Positions 1 to 9,448 of a stretch of 40,084 nucleotides of DNA are shown in pieces. The position numbers and the translations under genes are program-made. The notes under the pieces are model-generated. The model ran no database searches. It worked only from the letters and a program-made list of their open reading frames with translations, and was not told where the DNA came from. Every line of letters begins with the position of its first letter. Within the stretch, counting starts at the first letter, position 1. Source of the stretch: a virus; IMG/VR virus record IMGVR_UViG_3300044816_000056, positions 1 to 40,084 of that record; one strand, given 5' to 3'.

Positions 1-43
1 TACGGGTTCGGCACGGCCAGTATCGTCTCACAACGCACAAAAG

Positions 44-75
44 CGCCCCCGTCCAGCCGAAGCTGGACGGGGGCG
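44..75 (-). terminator. Intrinsic terminator of the late operon
   Basis: A perfect 14-bp GC-rich stem has a loop that reads TTCG on the minus strand, the very stable UUCG tetraloop. It is followed on the minus strand by CTTTTGTG. It lies about 85 bp past the last late gene, so it should end the long minus-strand late transcript. On the plus strand the tail is poorer in T. Confidence 0.9.
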
Positions 76-158
76 TTCTGCTACCCGCGCACGGGGGTAA
101 CACGGGAGTCTTGTTGGGGCTAGCCCCAGGCGTGAGCGTTCATGGCGGCTCCTCTCGC

Positions 159-566
159 TCAGACTGGAAGTACGGGAGCAGCAGGGAGTTGCGGCACGGC
201 CTCGGTCGCCGGCGGAGCGACGGGCGCGGGTGCCGGGCTCGGCTCGGGCTTGATGGCGTCGACGATCGCCGGGGCGGCGTCGACGATCGCCGGGGCGGCG
301 TCGGGAGCGGCCGGCGCGGGAGTCCGGTCGGTGTGCGGCGCACGGTAACCGCTGAGGAATGTGATGCCGGGGATTGCGATGATGCCGACGATGCCGACGA
401 CCGGCGTGGGGACAGCGGCGACGGCCGCGATGGCGTGGGCAGCATCCGAGGGGACGTGCCAGACGATCACCCCGAGCAGCCACAGGATGAACGGGGACAG
501 GACTACGCCTGCTCCAGCTCCGCCGGTGGAGGCGATTACCTTCGTCTCGATGATCTTGCGCAGCAT
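159..566 (-). CDS. Holin-like small membrane protein
   Basis: A 135-residue protein and the last gene of the late operon. The N-terminal half has two hydrophobic segments (about residues 20-35 and 44-70). The C-terminal half is an Ala/Pro-rich tail containing a short direct repeat (APAIVDA twice, seen at the DNA level near 258-300). I chose the ATG at 566 because an AAAGGAG ribosome binding site precedes it; a longer open frame upstream overlaps the endolysin gene and looks like a shadow. Its position directly after the endolysin suggests a holin that permeabilises the membrane at lysis. This is inferred from topology and context, not from a recognised family motif. Confidence 0.7.
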   Translation of the reverse strand: MLRKIIETKVIASTGGAGAGVVLSPFILWLLGVIVWHVPSDAAHAIAAVAAVPTPVVGIVGIIAIPGITFLSGYRAPHTDRTPAPAAPDAAPAIVDAAPAIVDAIKPEPSPAPAPVAPPATEAVPQLPAAPVLPV

Positions 567-579
567 GGCGGTCTCCTTT

Positions 580-1539
580 TCAGTGGGCGGTGAGGGTGAG
601 GTGCGAGGCGATCGCGGTTGCGAGGGCCACGGCGTCGGGTGTGCCGGCCGGGTGGGCGCTGACGGCCTGTTGGATGACCGGGGTGAGAAGCGCGGCCAGC
701 TTCGCGGTGTCCTGGCCGGGGAGCGCGCCGAGCGCAGTCGCCAACTCGGCGTTGGTGGGCACGCCGCCGACAGCGGCTTCGATGGCGAGGACGTGGCCAC
801 GGATGTTGGTCAGATTGACCATGTGCTGCGGGTCGCTGCCCTCAACGATCTGGGTACGCAGGTCGGCGATCGCGGTGAGGATCGTCTGAACGTCGGACAT
901 GGAAAGGCCTCCTGATGCGTAGGTGCTACCGGCGGGCCACCATGCGTGGAGCGCCTTTGCGTCGGTGATGATGTTTCGATCAGTGCTCGGCACGGGTGAG
1001 CCGACCTCTTGCACGAGGCAGACGTTCGGCGACGCCGGGTTGAAGCCGGGGAACGATGACGAGCCGGATAGCCAGCCCTTGCCCTGGGTGAGGCCTTTGG
1101 CGTGGAGGTAGTCGATGAGCCCGCCTTGGCCGTAGCAGGCGATGATGAACCGGCCGTCGTTGACGTCGTTGATGCCCTTGAACGCCTCGCCCACTTCGCC
1201 GTAGCGCGACGGTGGAACGCTGACGTCGACCGAGAACGGGAACCAGATGGTTCCGTTTGCTGGGAAGCCGCAGCGGATCGCGTCACCGATACCCTGACGG
1301 GCCGCGCCTTGGCCCGCCGAGCGGTTGGAGACGAGCTCCCACAGACCTACCTCGTAGTTCGGCCACGGGCCGATCCCGCCCGCCCGTAAGCGCGCTACGT
1401 GCGCGGGGGTCTGCGCGAACTTCCCGGACACGTAGACGTTGGCAGCGATCCCGCCAGCGGCCTTGTAGACGCTCGCGGCGACGTCGTTGCCGTACTTGTC
1501 CTTCGGCGGGTCGGCGGCGTCGAATGCGTACAGGGTCAT
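580..1539 (-). CDS. Endolysin with Rv2525c-like (DUF1906) glycoside-hydrolase-like domain
   Basis: A 319-residue protein. Residues 1 to about 205 match the DUF1906 / Rv2525c-like glycoside hydrolase-like TIM-barrel pattern: an N-terminal YAFDAADPP strand, an acidic FSVDVSV strand, the ACYGQGGLIDYL strand and a C-terminal TDRNII acidic motif. The remaining 110 residues are alanine-rich, probably helical, and may target or multimerise the enzyme. No signal peptide is visible, so release would depend on the holin-like proteins next to it. The start at 1539 forms an ATGA overlap with the HNH gene. The probable role is peptidoglycan cleavage at lysis; the exact bond cut is not readable from sequence. 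Confidence 0.75.
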   Translation of the reverse strand: MTLYAFDAADPPKDKYGNDVAASVYKAAGGIAANVYVSGKFAQTPAHVARLRAGGIGPWPNYEVGLWELVSNRSAGQGAARQGIGDAIRCGFPANGTIWFPFSVDVSVPPSRYGEVGEAFKGINDVNDGRFIIACYGQGGLIDYLHAKGLTQGKGWLSGSSSFPGFNPASPNVCLVQEVGSPVPSTDRNIITDAKALHAWWPAGSTYASGGLSMSDVQTILTAIADLRTQIVEGSDPQHMVNLTNIRGHVLAIEAAVGGVPTNAELATALGALPGQDTAKLAALLTPVIQQAVSAHPAGTPDAVALATAIASHLTLTAH

Positions 1540-2006
1540 GAGAACAGGTCCCTCATGTACTGGCCCGCTTCCCAATCGGCGTGGCTAACGGTGTGCGCCC
1601 CGGCGTGGCCGCGATGATGGAAAGCGCATAGCCAGCGGAAGTTCGCTTCCGACTCGATCCACGAGCCGACCTCTTCGGGGTTGGAGATCCCCGGGTAGTC
1701 GACTTCGAGCGCCTCGAGGTCGACGCCGTTCTGCAGGCTGAACTCGATGTGCGCGTGGTGCAGTTCGAGCGGGCCGTCGGAGCATTGGTCTTTCCCGACC
1801 CGGTCACCGACGTAGCATGTCGCGGTGGCTTTGTGCTTGCGGTGGTAGGCGTTGAAGTCGGCGTAGTGCGGATCGTCTTTGCGCGCGGGGTGGGCCGGGA
1901 AGTGCATCACGTACTTGTGGCCCTGGGCCGTGGTGTGGGCCGCGACTTCCTGCGCCGGTGTCGGGACAGCGACCTGGTCGACGTGGACCTCGGACTCTTT
2001 GCTCAT
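1536..2006 (-). CDS. HNH endonuclease-like protein in lysis cassette
   Basis: A 156-residue protein. It has two cysteines at about 65 and 75, then LELHHAHIEF, then a C-terminal RWLCAFHHRGHAGAH segment. This is the His-Asn/His arrangement of HNH nucleases with structural zinc ligands. It overlaps its neighbours by ATGA on both sides (start 2006, stop 1536). HNH proteins often sit beside the terminase and support packaging, but this one is between a membrane coiled-coil protein and the endolysin, so it may instead be a homing-type or cargo nuclease. The family assignment is fairly secure; the role is not. Confidence 0.65.
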   Translation of the reverse strand: MSKESEVHVDQVAVPTPAQEVAAHTTAQGHKYVMHFPAHPARKDDPHYADFNAYHRKHKATATCYVGDRVGKDQCSDGPLELHHAHIEFSLQNGVDLEALEVDYPGISNPEEVGSWIESEANFRWLCAFHHRGHAGAHTVSHADWEAGQYMRDLFS

Positions 2007-2404
2007 CCCTCGTCTCCTTTCGGCGCCGGGACGCTCGGGATCCGCAGCTGGGCCCGGGTAACGTCGAGCTCGGTGCGCAGCTTCTCGACCAGGCCGCGCA
2101 GCTCGCCGAGCTCGGCGGCGTGCCGGCGGTTGTCTTCCGCCCGGCCGGCCCGCTCGGTTTCCAGGTCCTGGCGGACGGATTCCAGCTCGCGGTGTAGGCC
2201 GTTCACGACGTCCTGATTGATCTTTTGGGCCTGGGCGTACGCCTCACCAGCGACACGGCGACCCTCCAACTCGAGCTTTCCGGAGTCGATGACGGACTGG
2301 CGGGTCTCGGTTCGTTTGGCCCTGCGGTTCGTCACGAGGGAGGCCGCGAAGCCGAACACACTGGCGAAAAAGGCGAGTATCAGATCCGTGGCTACCTGGT
2401 TCAC
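2003..2404 (-). CDS. Membrane-anchored coiled-coil protein (lysis-associated)
   Basis: A 133-residue protein. A single hydrophobic segment at residues about 5-22 is followed by a basic NRRAKR stop-transfer patch and a long, charged coiled coil (about 40-120). The GTG at 2404 is preferred because it makes a GTGA overlap with the upstream gene; the longer open frame to 2647 has shadow-like Arg/His-rich composition. The one-membrane-helix-plus-coiled-coil layout fits a spanin-like or holin-partner protein, which is an inference from topology and lysis-cassette position. Confidence 0.7.
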   Translation of the reverse strand: MNQVATDLILAFFASVFGFAASLVTNRRAKRTETRQSVIDSGKLELEGRRVAGEAYAQAQKINQDVVNGLHRELESVRQDLETERAGRAEDNRRHAAELGELRGLVEKLRTELDVTRAQLRIPSVPAPKGDEG

Positions 2405-2823
2405 CGGTCCTCTCCGAGCGGCCGCGCGATCGGCGTCGGGTCGACCAGGCCGGAGACGCAGTACACGGCGCCGGCAAGCGCCCAGAAGATGCACGCCGTC
2501 ACCCAGCCCCGGCCGGTGTCGCCATTGACCCAGCCGATCATGTAGACCGCGCCCCACACCGTGGGCATGAGGACGGCGGCGGTGAATCCGCCGATGTGGC
2601 GGGCGGAAAGCCCAGCGACGACGCAGTAGACGCCCGAAGCGATCCACGCGGCCGCGTAGGCTTTTAGCGGCAGGATCAGGGTCGCGGTGTAGAGCGCCGT
2701 GTGGACGTTCTTGGGGATGTGGGCAACCCCGTAGGCGTAGCCCAGCAGCAGCGACAGCGCGCCGATCAGCATCAGAAACGCGTCGCGTAGATCAGGGCGT
2801 TGGAAGAAACCGGGGCTTCTCAT
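2401..2823 (-). CDS. Four-helix membrane protein, putative holin
   Basis: A 140-residue protein with about four transmembrane segments (approximate residues 14-34, 43-68, 75-98 and 108-126), separated by short loops, and a charged C-terminus. It sits at the tail-fibre to lysis boundary and is coupled by TAATG to the upstream tail gene and by GTGA to the downstream coiled-coil gene. With the membrane protein at 159-566 it is one of two holin candidates; actinophages often carry two such proteins flanking the endolysin. Confidence 0.65.
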   Translation of the reverse strand: MRSPGFFQRPDLRDAFLMLIGALSLLLGYAYGVAHIPKNVHTALYTATLILPLKAYAAAWIASGVYCVVAGLSARHIGGFTAAVLMPTVWGAVYMIGWVNGDTGRGWVTACIFWALAGAVYCVSGLVDPTPIARPLGEDR

Positions 2824-3395
2824 TACTGCTCCGCAATGAACTGGACGCCGTTGAGGGAAACAAAGGCGTTGCTGCCGCCTGTCGCGTACCCGGTTACTTG
2901 GATGTCACCGTTTGCGAACACGCTGAACTGAGCCGTGAAGGCGTTCGAGACTGCGGCGAATTGAATCTTCTTCAGGGGGCGGTACCCGGCGGGCAGCGTG
3001 AAAGCAGCGGCGGAGATGGTGCCCGATTTCATTGCGCCCTTGAGCCAGACGACGCCGCCCCGCAGTCGGTACTGGGGGATGTCGAATACCGCGCCCGCGT
3101 CGAACGACACCCACGAGTTGCCGAGGGTGGGCGTGATCCAGCCGGTGTCGCCGTCATTCATCGGGATCCACGCCGAGCCGGTATACCGCTCGTAGAACAG
3201 GCCGAACGACGCGTCAGCGCGGTAGGTGACGTCGCCGGCGTTGGGGGCGGTGATCGCGGCGGCCCTGGCTGCGGCGGTGGCGAATGAGCCGATGACCTTG
3301 TGGTCCAAGGACACCGCCAGATCCTGTATGTTGGCGGCGCCGTTGGGCGCTGCTGAGGGCAGCGGGTACGCGAGGCCGTTCGGTGTGGTTGCCAC
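2823..3395 (-). CDS. Tail fibre / receptor-binding-type minor tail protein
   Basis: A 190-residue protein. The N-terminus (TTPNGLAYPLPSAAPNGAANIQDLA) is the short collar commonly found on actinophage tail-tip proteins. A region with a GDVTYRAD..F..Y.GSAWIPM strand pattern and a beta-rich C-terminal domain follow. It starts with GTG at 3395; AGGAG of the ribosome site overlaps the TAG stop of the upstream gene. It probably contributes to host recognition at the tail tip. Confidence 0.65.
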   Translation of the reverse strand: MATTPNGLAYPLPSAAPNGAANIQDLAVSLDHKVIGSFATAAARAAAITAPNAGDVTYRADASFGLFYERYTGSAWIPMNDGDTGWITPTLGNSWVSFDAGAVFDIPQYRLRGGVVWLKGAMKSGTISAAAFTLPAGYRPLKKIQFAAVSNAFTAQFSVFANGDIQVTGYATGGSNAFVSLNGVQFIAEQ

Positions 3396-3402
3396 GGTTC
3401 TC

Positions 3403-3678
3403 CTAGATGTTCGGGAGGCCCACGACGCGGCCCAGGATGGTTGGTGAGTTGTTGACGATCAGCACGCGGACCTTCTGTCCGGCGGCCGGTGAGGTGAGCG
3501 AGTCGAGGTACGCCGCTTGGACGACGTCGGCACCGATCTGCAGGAAGACGCCAGCCACTCCGTCTGTCGTGGTCGCTGCTACGCCGATGTGGTCGATGAC
3601 GTAGTTCTGGACGGATAGCTGCTGGTCGCTCGCGGTGAGGCCCGTGAGGGCGTCGGCGAGGCTGGTGGTGTTGGGCAT
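3403..3678 (-). CDS. Small tail-tip protein
   Basis: A 91-residue protein. The ATG at 3678 is chosen because CTAGGAGCGTC gives a good ribosome site; the longer frame to 3741 lies inside the preceding gene. The fold looks beta-rich (QNYVIDHIGVAATTTDGVAGVFLQIGADVVQ). It lies between the DUF5047 tail protein and the receptor-binding-type protein, so it is probably a small structural tail-tip component. I do not recognise a named family. Confidence 0.6.
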   Translation of the reverse strand: MPNTTSLADALTGLTASDQQLSVQNYVIDHIGVAATTTDGVAGVFLQIGADVVQAAYLDSLTSPAAGQKVRVLIVNNSPTILGRVVGLPNI

Positions 3679-3685
3679 GACGCTC

Positions 3686-4846
3686 CTAGACGGTGTCGTC
3701 GGCGGTGGTGCGGGTGGCGCGGAAGCCGATCGACTGATCACCGCTGGGCATCAGCGGCACGGTGACCGAGTCGAGGATGTGGCGCTCGGAGGGTCGGACG
3801 GTGCCGAAGTCGCCGAGGGGGAAGTAGATGTCGGCGACGTCGTAGGCGTCGAGCGCCGGGTTCGGTGTGGATGTCGCGGTGAGCTGCTGCTGCACGGTTA
3901 GCTGCTTGTTGAGCAGCGTCTTGCCGGCGGCGTCCATCTGGGCTGCGTTGCGGAGCAGTGGTGAGGCGTAGTTGAACACCACGCGACCGAGCGGGCCGAG
4001 GGAGGACAGCGGGTCCGTGGCGGGCGATCGGGTGTTGGCGACCTCGCGCCCGGCGATGATGATGTCCGACGCGGAGGAGGTGATGGCGATGACGTTGTGG
4101 ACGGTGGTCAGGTCCCGGGTGCGGTTGGCGTCTTTCAGGATGCCGGTGGTGCCGGGTTTGATCGTCCACACCGGGACGCTGCCCGTCGTCAAGGTCGGGA
4201 TCGGTCGGAGGACCGCGAGGCCGTTGACGTCGAAGTAGCAGTCCAGGTTGTTGGCCTTCAGGATCGCCATGATGGCGTTCTCGCGGCTGCCGTCGTCCCA
4301 GACGAGCGAGCCGACCTTGGTGGTGGCCGACTGGTCGGGGTTGGTGACGCCGGTCGATGCCCAGCCGGGGAACGGGTAGGCGACGTTCGGCCACGCGGCT
4401 TCGACCAGGCGCTTGACCTCTTGCCAGCCGGCGTTGCTCGCCACCGATGAGCGGGAGACGCCGAACTCGTTGGACTGGATCCGCCACCAGCGGTCCGGGC
4501 ATTTCAGCGTGATCGAGCCGTCCGGGCGGTACCCCATGGATTGGGTGTTGACGCAGAAGATCCCGAGAGGGACGGTCTCGGTGGTGGTGTCGATGAACCG
4601 GTACGTCAGGCTCACCGTCAGCTCGCCGCCCGGAACTGAGAGCAGGTCGAACGTGGATTGCAGCGGCGCGAGGGTCAGGTCGAGTACGCGGCGGACGTTG
4701 GAGTTGACATCCACCGAGACCGTGCCGTCCACGATTGGGATCGTGGTTACCGCGGCGGTGAACGGGTTGCGGTGGGTGACGACCGGGTAGCGGGTCTGGC
4801 TGCTCGAGGTGAGGACCTGCTGCAACTGCGCGCTGATCGGGTACAC
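3686..4846 (-). CDS. Minor tail protein, DUF5047-like
   Basis: A 386-residue protein. The N-terminal strand pattern (YPVVTHRNPF...VDGTVSVDVNSNVRRVLDLTL) and the central KCPDRWWRIQ and FDVNGLAVLRPIP segments match actinophage DUF5047-type tail proteins, which form part of the tail-tip hub downstream of the distal tail protein. It starts with GTG at 4846, one base after the upstream stop region. Gene order (tape measure, distal tail, this, fibres) supports the role. Confidence 0.75.
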   Translation of the reverse strand: MYPISAQLQQVLTSSSQTRYPVVTHRNPFTAAVTTIPIVDGTVSVDVNSNVRRVLDLTLAPLQSTFDLLSVPGGELTVSLTYRFIDTTTETVPLGIFCVNTQSMGYRPDGSITLKCPDRWWRIQSNEFGVSRSSVASNAGWQEVKRLVEAAWPNVAYPFPGWASTGVTNPDQSATTKVGSLVWDDGSRENAIMAILKANNLDCYFDVNGLAVLRPIPTLTTGSVPVWTIKPGTTGILKDANRTRDLTTVHNVIAITSSASDIIIAGREVANTRSPATDPLSSLGPLGRVVFNYASPLLRNAAQMDAAGKTLLNKQLTVQQQLTATSTPNPALDAYDVADIYFPLGDFGTVRPSERHILDSVTVPLMPSGDQSIGFRATRTTADDTV

Positions 4847-4847
4847 G

Positions 4848-6185
4848 TCAGGTCCCGGCGATACCGGTAAGCACCCCGGTCCAGGTGGCGTACTTCGCCG
4901 ACAACGCGGAATAACTGGCCACCTCGACCGCTACGTCTGCCCAGGTGCGTTGCGCCGCGAGACCCCCGATGGGGCGGTCAATCTCGGTGATGGGCAGCGT
5001 CCAGACGTGTTTCGGGTCGCCGAACACCATGGTCACGGGCGTGTCGTTGACCACGCCAACCTTGATGTAGGCCCATTTTGTGGCGGTGGTGAACGGGAAC
5101 GCCATCTGCAGCAGCAACGGTGCGCTGCCTGATAGGAGCGCCTCGAGGTTGTTGTTCTCGGTGGATGTCTGGGTGCGGATCGTCAGTTGGGATTTCGCCG
5201 ACTTCCGCGCACCGTCGTTGACGACCTGGGCGAACTTCCGGCCGAGGATGACGTGCTCGGCCGATCCGTCGTCCATGTCGCGGCCGGTGAGCAGGGTGCC
5301 GTTGATGGGCATGGACAGGCCCGGCACGCCGGGATGCACCAGCCAGGACTGCGTGATCGGCAACGGTGCCGCCGCGACCGATGCCGGGGTGCTGAGATCG
5401 AGTGGGGTGACGGTGTACGTGACGGCGGTGCCGTAGGGCACTTCGTAGTCATAGCCCACCCATGTGCCGGAGGTGAGCGTGGCGGGGTCGCCCAGGCGGA
5501 CGGGCCGGATGTTGCCGTCGGCGTCGGTGCGGGTGATCTGCGCCTGTGTGCCGCTGACCCCGTTGACGTAGAGCAAGTTGCGGGGCGGGCTGTTGAACGG
5601 ATCGGCGTTGACCGTGATCGTCCCAGGCGGGGCGGTGAAGACCGACGTGGACAGGCCCGCGGTGCCGGTCCAGGAGCAGGACGCGAACGACCCGTCGAAG
5701 TAGGTGCCGGCGGCGGGGGTTTCGGTCAGGACCGAGTCGACCCAGGCTGACAGCGGGTAGGAGCCGGACAGGGGCGAGGGTAGGGACCGGTAGACCGATT
5801 TGACGCTGGCGACCGTGGTGGTGGCCGATGCCGTGAACGTGACCGAGATCCGCTGCGGTGACGACGCGGTGCCGGACACCTGGGCGCTGGTCTGACCCGC
5901 TGCGGTGAGGACGATCGGTGATCCGCCGTTGGCGAGATCTTGTTTGATCATCGCGGTAAAGGTGTACTGGGTGCCGACGACGGTGGTGAACGAGATCTGC
6001 GCACCGCACGGGACGTAGAAGCTGGACGCGACGTTCTGAGCCGGCGCCTGCGCCAGCAGCGACTTGGTCCCCACATCGGCCCAGGTCGCGTCCTGCGCGA
6101 TCGTCGCCGACGGCCCGAACGCTGACCAGCCCGCGGTGCTGACCTCGAACGACGGGTTGGTGCACAGGTTGGTCCTGTTGGCCAT
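4848..6185 (-). CDS. Minor tail protein with N-terminal carbohydrate-binding-like domain
   Basis: A 445-residue protein. Residues 1-165 (RTNLCTNPSFEVSTAGW start, beta-rich, Ser/Thr/Gly) look like the carbohydrate-binding-module-like jelly roll found on actinophage tail proteins. The C-terminal half (from about 215) has the distal-tail style beta domain including LTGRDMDDGSAEHVILGRKF. It follows the tape measure immediately, which is the usual place of the distal tail protein. It probably links the tail tube to the tip and contacts cell-surface glycans; the two-domain reading is inferred. Confidence 0.75.
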   Translation of the reverse strand: MANRTNLCTNPSFEVSTAGWSAFGPSATIAQDATWADVGTKSLLAQAPAQNVASSFYVPCGAQISFTTVVGTQYTFTAMIKQDLANGGSPIVLTAAGQTSAQVSGTASSPQRISVTFTASATTTVASVKSVYRSLPSPLSGSYPLSAWVDSVLTETPAAGTYFDGSFASCSWTGTAGLSTSVFTAPPGTITVNADPFNSPPRNLLYVNGVSGTQAQITRTDADGNIRPVRLGDPATLTSGTWVGYDYEVPYGTAVTYTVTPLDLSTPASVAAAPLPITQSWLVHPGVPGLSMPINGTLLTGRDMDDGSAEHVILGRKFAQVVNDGARKSAKSQLTIRTQTSTENNNLEALLSGSAPLLLQMAFPFTTATKWAYIKVGVVNDTPVTMVFGDPKHVWTLPITEIDRPIGGLAAQRTWADVAVEVASYSALSAKYATWTGVLTGIAGT

Positions 6186-6187
6186 GG

Positions 6188-9100
6188 TCAGTGCCGCCCG
6201 AAGAGCAGTTGGTGGGTCAGGTTGTCGAGGACGCCCTGGAATTCATTCGAGGCGATCACGACGTGGCCGATTTCCTTGCCGTCAGCTACCAACTTCGCGG
6301 GGCGGTTGGTGATCTTCCCGACGATGGCGAGGGTGGCTAGCGCGACGTTTTCGAGCTTCGCGGCCCGGGCCTCCTGCTGCGCGTTCTGCTTCGTCAATGC
6401 CGCAACGCGCGCCTGGTCGGCCTTGATCTGCGAGCCGAACGCATCGGTGGACGCGATAACTCCGCCTTTGCCGGCCGAGCTCTGGTATTCCAGGAACTGC
6501 TTGTTGGCCAAGGCGATGTCACCCTTGCTGGCGCCCGCCAGGGTGTCGAGGCCCGCACTGTTGCCGGCGGCCGCGAGTTGCGCGAGCAGGCTCTTGTTGG
6601 CGCCCTTCGCGCTGGCTGCGTGCTCAGAAGCGGCGAAATGCTGGTTGTTCGCGGTCCCGGTGGAGTAGGCGCTGATCAGATCGCCGATGCTGGTGTACTT
6701 CGTCGGGTCGACCGTGCCGGCCAGCGTGCTCGTCACACCACTGCGGAGGGAGTTGCTGGCCGTCTGCAGGTTCGCAAGTGCTGTCTTGGTGTTGGCCAGC
6801 TGGGACTGGGTGACCTTGATCTGGTCCTGGACGCCATCCAGCTTGAAAGCGTCGTTGACGGCGGCCGATAGGTACTTCATCGCCTGCGCAGCCTGGCCGG
6901 TTTGGCTCTCGATGACCCCGGCGATGCCGTAGACCGCGCCACCGTCGGCAGTGGCCGAGATGGAGCCGTTGACGACCTTCGGGGCCTTCTTGACCGTGCC
7001 GCCGGTGGCCATGCCGGGGACCTTGTCAGCGGCGATCGCCTTGAGCAGCCCGCGGTGCTTTTCTGCTTGTGCAGCGGGGGTTACTTCCTCGCCGTCGGAC
7101 AGGGCGTAGAGGCCGGCGGTGTCGGAGGTCCCACTTCCGGGCCCGCGGATCGTGCCCCCGGTTGCCTTCTTGGGCGGCTTCTTGGCCGGGCCGTAGGAGA
7201 TGGCACCGACCGGTTGCGCCGCTGCCTGCGCCGCATTGGCCTCGGAAATGAAGGACTGCAGGGCGGCCATCGCCGCGGAGGTGTCGGCCGTGATGACGAC
7301 GGTCCTGGCCCTGGTGGCGCCGTAGACCTTGACCTTGAGAGCGTCGAGTTTGTCGTTCGCTGCCTTGGTCTGCGCATCCGCAACGGACGTGACCTTTTTC
7401 GGCACGCCGTACAGCGAATGGGTGTAGATGGCGATCGCAGAGTTGGCGCCGTAGGTGCTGTCGATGTTCGCGAGGAACTGGGTGCGCTGGTCGGTCAGCA
7501 TCTTCGTCGCGGCAACGCCGGACTTGGTCTTCTTGGACTCCGCCTCGGCGTACTGCTGGTTGGTCCGAACAGCGGACTCTGCGGCCTGACGGTTCGCCAC
7601 ACCGGCGGCGGTGGCGAGGTTGGTGGTGTTGCCGTTCGCCTTGACCGCGGCGTTCAGGCTGATCACCGAGGACGCGGCAGTGGTCTGTGCTGCGGAGACG
7701 TCCAGCGTGACGCCGTTCAGGACGTTCAGGCTCTGGGTCAGCAGACCAGCGGCGTCGTTGGAGAACCGCATGGCCTCGGTCTGTGCGTCCAGCGCAGCCT
7801 TGTTCTTGGCTGCGGCAGCAACACCGGCCGCGTAGGTGCCGACCTGTATACCCATCGCCGCAGCGTTCGCCTTGGTGGCCGCCTCAGACTCACCAGCGGC
7901 CTGCGTGACGCCATTGATCGCAGCAACCTGACCCTTGGCGGCCATGCTCGCGGTGTCGAACGCCTTGGCCTGCGGGTCGAGGATCGCCAGCAGATCCTTC
8001 GCTGCGGCGGAGTTGTCCAGTTGCGCCTGCTGGGACTCGGTCAGCTTGCCGCTGAAGTTGTTGTTGCTGCCCGCCACGGTGCCGTACTGCGAAGCGAGAG
8101 CGCGCAGCCGCGGGATCAGCGTGTCGGTTGCCGTTCCCTGCCCCGTGATCAGGTCGATGACTTGGCCCTGAGATATGCCGAGTTGTGCGGCGTCTAGAGA
8201 TGCCTGTGTGTCGGCGAGCTTTTTGGCCGCTGCTGAACGGACGCTGGCGTCGACCGCGAGGTTGGACGCGACCAGGGCTTGCGTGTAGTCGTCCGTGGCC
8301 TGCTTGGCATCGATCTGCGCCTGCTTCTGCTTGTTCAGTTGCGCGACCAGGAGGCCGATGATCGGACCGGCGGCGAGGCCGACCACGCCGAGCGCCTTCA
8401 GCGCCGACGATGCGCCGCCGACAATGCCGGACAGCCCGCCTACTGCGTTCTCGACGCCGCTGAGCTTCGACGCCAGGTTGCCGAGGCTCTCTGACGCCCC
8501 GCTGAGCATGGAGAATCCCTTGAACGCCAGAACCGTGGTGGCCACCACGGGTGCGAGGGTCGCGAGGACGTTGATCGGTATCGCGTTGATCAGGGTCGAC
8601 AAGGCGCCGAGTGTCGTGAGGACTGTCCCACCGAGGGGCGCGAAGGCCATGCCGAGATGGGCAACGGTGGTGATCAGCGCGCCGAGGGTGCGCTCGACGG
8701 TGGGCAGCACGTTCTCGACATAGGCAACGAACTTGCCGATGGAGTCGGACGAGGCCGCCCAGTGCTGGAATTTGGTCGCGCCATCAACGAGGGTCGCGCC
8801 GAACGTCGCGAACAGCGGGCCGAGCGAGTGGAGGATCGACACCAACGCGGGGGCAGTGTGCCCCACGACCTGACCGAGTTGTGAGGACATGAGGGCGACG
8901 TCCCGAGTCACGGCCGGCATCTGGTTGTGCAGGGCCGCGATCGCGCCGTTGAAGGACTTGAGCACACCCGCCGCGGCTACAGTTTCCAAGTGGCCGATGT
9001 CGGTCTTGATGGTCTGAAGGGATCCCGAATACTGCTTGTTGACCCCGGTCCCGGAGGTGAGTTCCTTCTGGATTCCCTTGATGGCGAGTAGGGCCACACC

Positions 9101-9448
9101 GCCAGTAGCGGCCAGCCCGGCGAAAGCAGCGACGCCAACACCGGCCAGCGGAATCAGCGCCGGGCCGAGGCCGATGATGGAGGTGGCGAGCAGGCCCATG
9201 CCTGACGATGCCTGCTTGGATGACGCGCCGATCTTCTTGTTGCCCTCGTCGACCCGGTCCTCAGCAGCACGAACAGCAGACAGAGCCGCGATCGCGCTGG
9301 CCGAGTTGACTTCGATGCGGATGCGGGGACTCTTGCCGCTCAGCTCGTCGGCTTTGCCCTTCGCGGCATCGATGGTTCGGCGCCAGTCGGAGTCGTCCAT
9401 GCGGAGGTAGCCGATGATGGCACCAACTGACGTTGCTTCACCCGTCAT
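6188..9448 (-). CDS. Tape measure protein
   Basis: A 1086-residue protein, the longest late gene, rich in Ala, Lys, Gln and Leu, with long predicted helices and two central hydrophobic stretches (about residues 95-130 and 270-300, with another at 350-370). It sets tail length and is ejected with the DNA. It starts at 9448, overlapping the end of the frameshifted tail chaperone by 11 bases. Using about 1.5 angstrom per residue, the tail would be near 160 nm, consistent with a siphovirus. No lysozyme or peptidase motif was obvious within it. Confidence 0.92.
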   Translation of the reverse strand: MTGEATSVGAIIGYLRMDDSDWRRTIDAAKGKADELSGKSPRIRIEVNSASAIAALSAVRAAEDRVDEGNKKIGASSKQASSGMGLLATSIIGLGPALIPLAGVGVAAFAGLAATGGVALLAIKGIQKELTSGTGVNKQYSGSLQTIKTDIGHLETVAAAGVLKSFNGAIAALHNQMPAVTRDVALMSSQLGQVVGHTAPALVSILHSLGPLFATFGATLVDGATKFQHWAASSDSIGKFVAYVENVLPTVERTLGALITTVAHLGMAFAPLGGTVLTTLGALSTLINAIPINVLATLAPVVATTVLAFKGFSMLSGASESLGNLASKLSGVENAVGGLSGIVGGASSALKALGVVGLAAGPIIGLLVAQLNKQKQAQIDAKQATDDYTQALVASNLAVDASVRSAAAKKLADTQASLDAAQLGISQGQVIDLITGQGTATDTLIPRLRALASQYGTVAGSNNNFSGKLTESQQAQLDNSAAAKDLLAILDPQAKAFDTASMAAKGQVAAINGVTQAAGESEAATKANAAAMGIQVGTYAAGVAAAAKNKAALDAQTEAMRFSNDAAGLLTQSLNVLNGVTLDVSAAQTTAASSVISLNAAVKANGNTTNLATAAGVANRQAAESAVRTNQQYAEAESKKTKSGVAATKMLTDQRTQFLANIDSTYGANSAIAIYTHSLYGVPKKVTSVADAQTKAANDKLDALKVKVYGATRARTVVITADTSAAMAALQSFISEANAAQAAAQPVGAISYGPAKKPPKKATGGTIRGPGSGTSDTAGLYALSDGEEVTPAAQAEKHRGLLKAIAADKVPGMATGGTVKKAPKVVNGSISATADGGAVYGIAGVIESQTGQAAQAMKYLSAAVNDAFKLDGVQDQIKVTQSQLANTKTALANLQTASNSLRSGVTSTLAGTVDPTKYTSIGDLISAYSTGTANNQHFAASEHAASAKGANKSLLAQLAAAGNSAGLDTLAGASKGDIALANKQFLEYQSSAGKGGVIASTDAFGSQIKADQARVAALTKQNAQQEARAAKLENVALATLAIVGKITNRPAKLVADGKEIGHVVIASNEFQGVLDNLTHQLLFGRH

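Noticed and set aside
6902-8197. Plus-strand 431-codon open frame opposite the tape measure gene
   Set aside because: Gly/Arg/Val/Leu-rich shadow with no ribosome site; the tape measure frame is secure.
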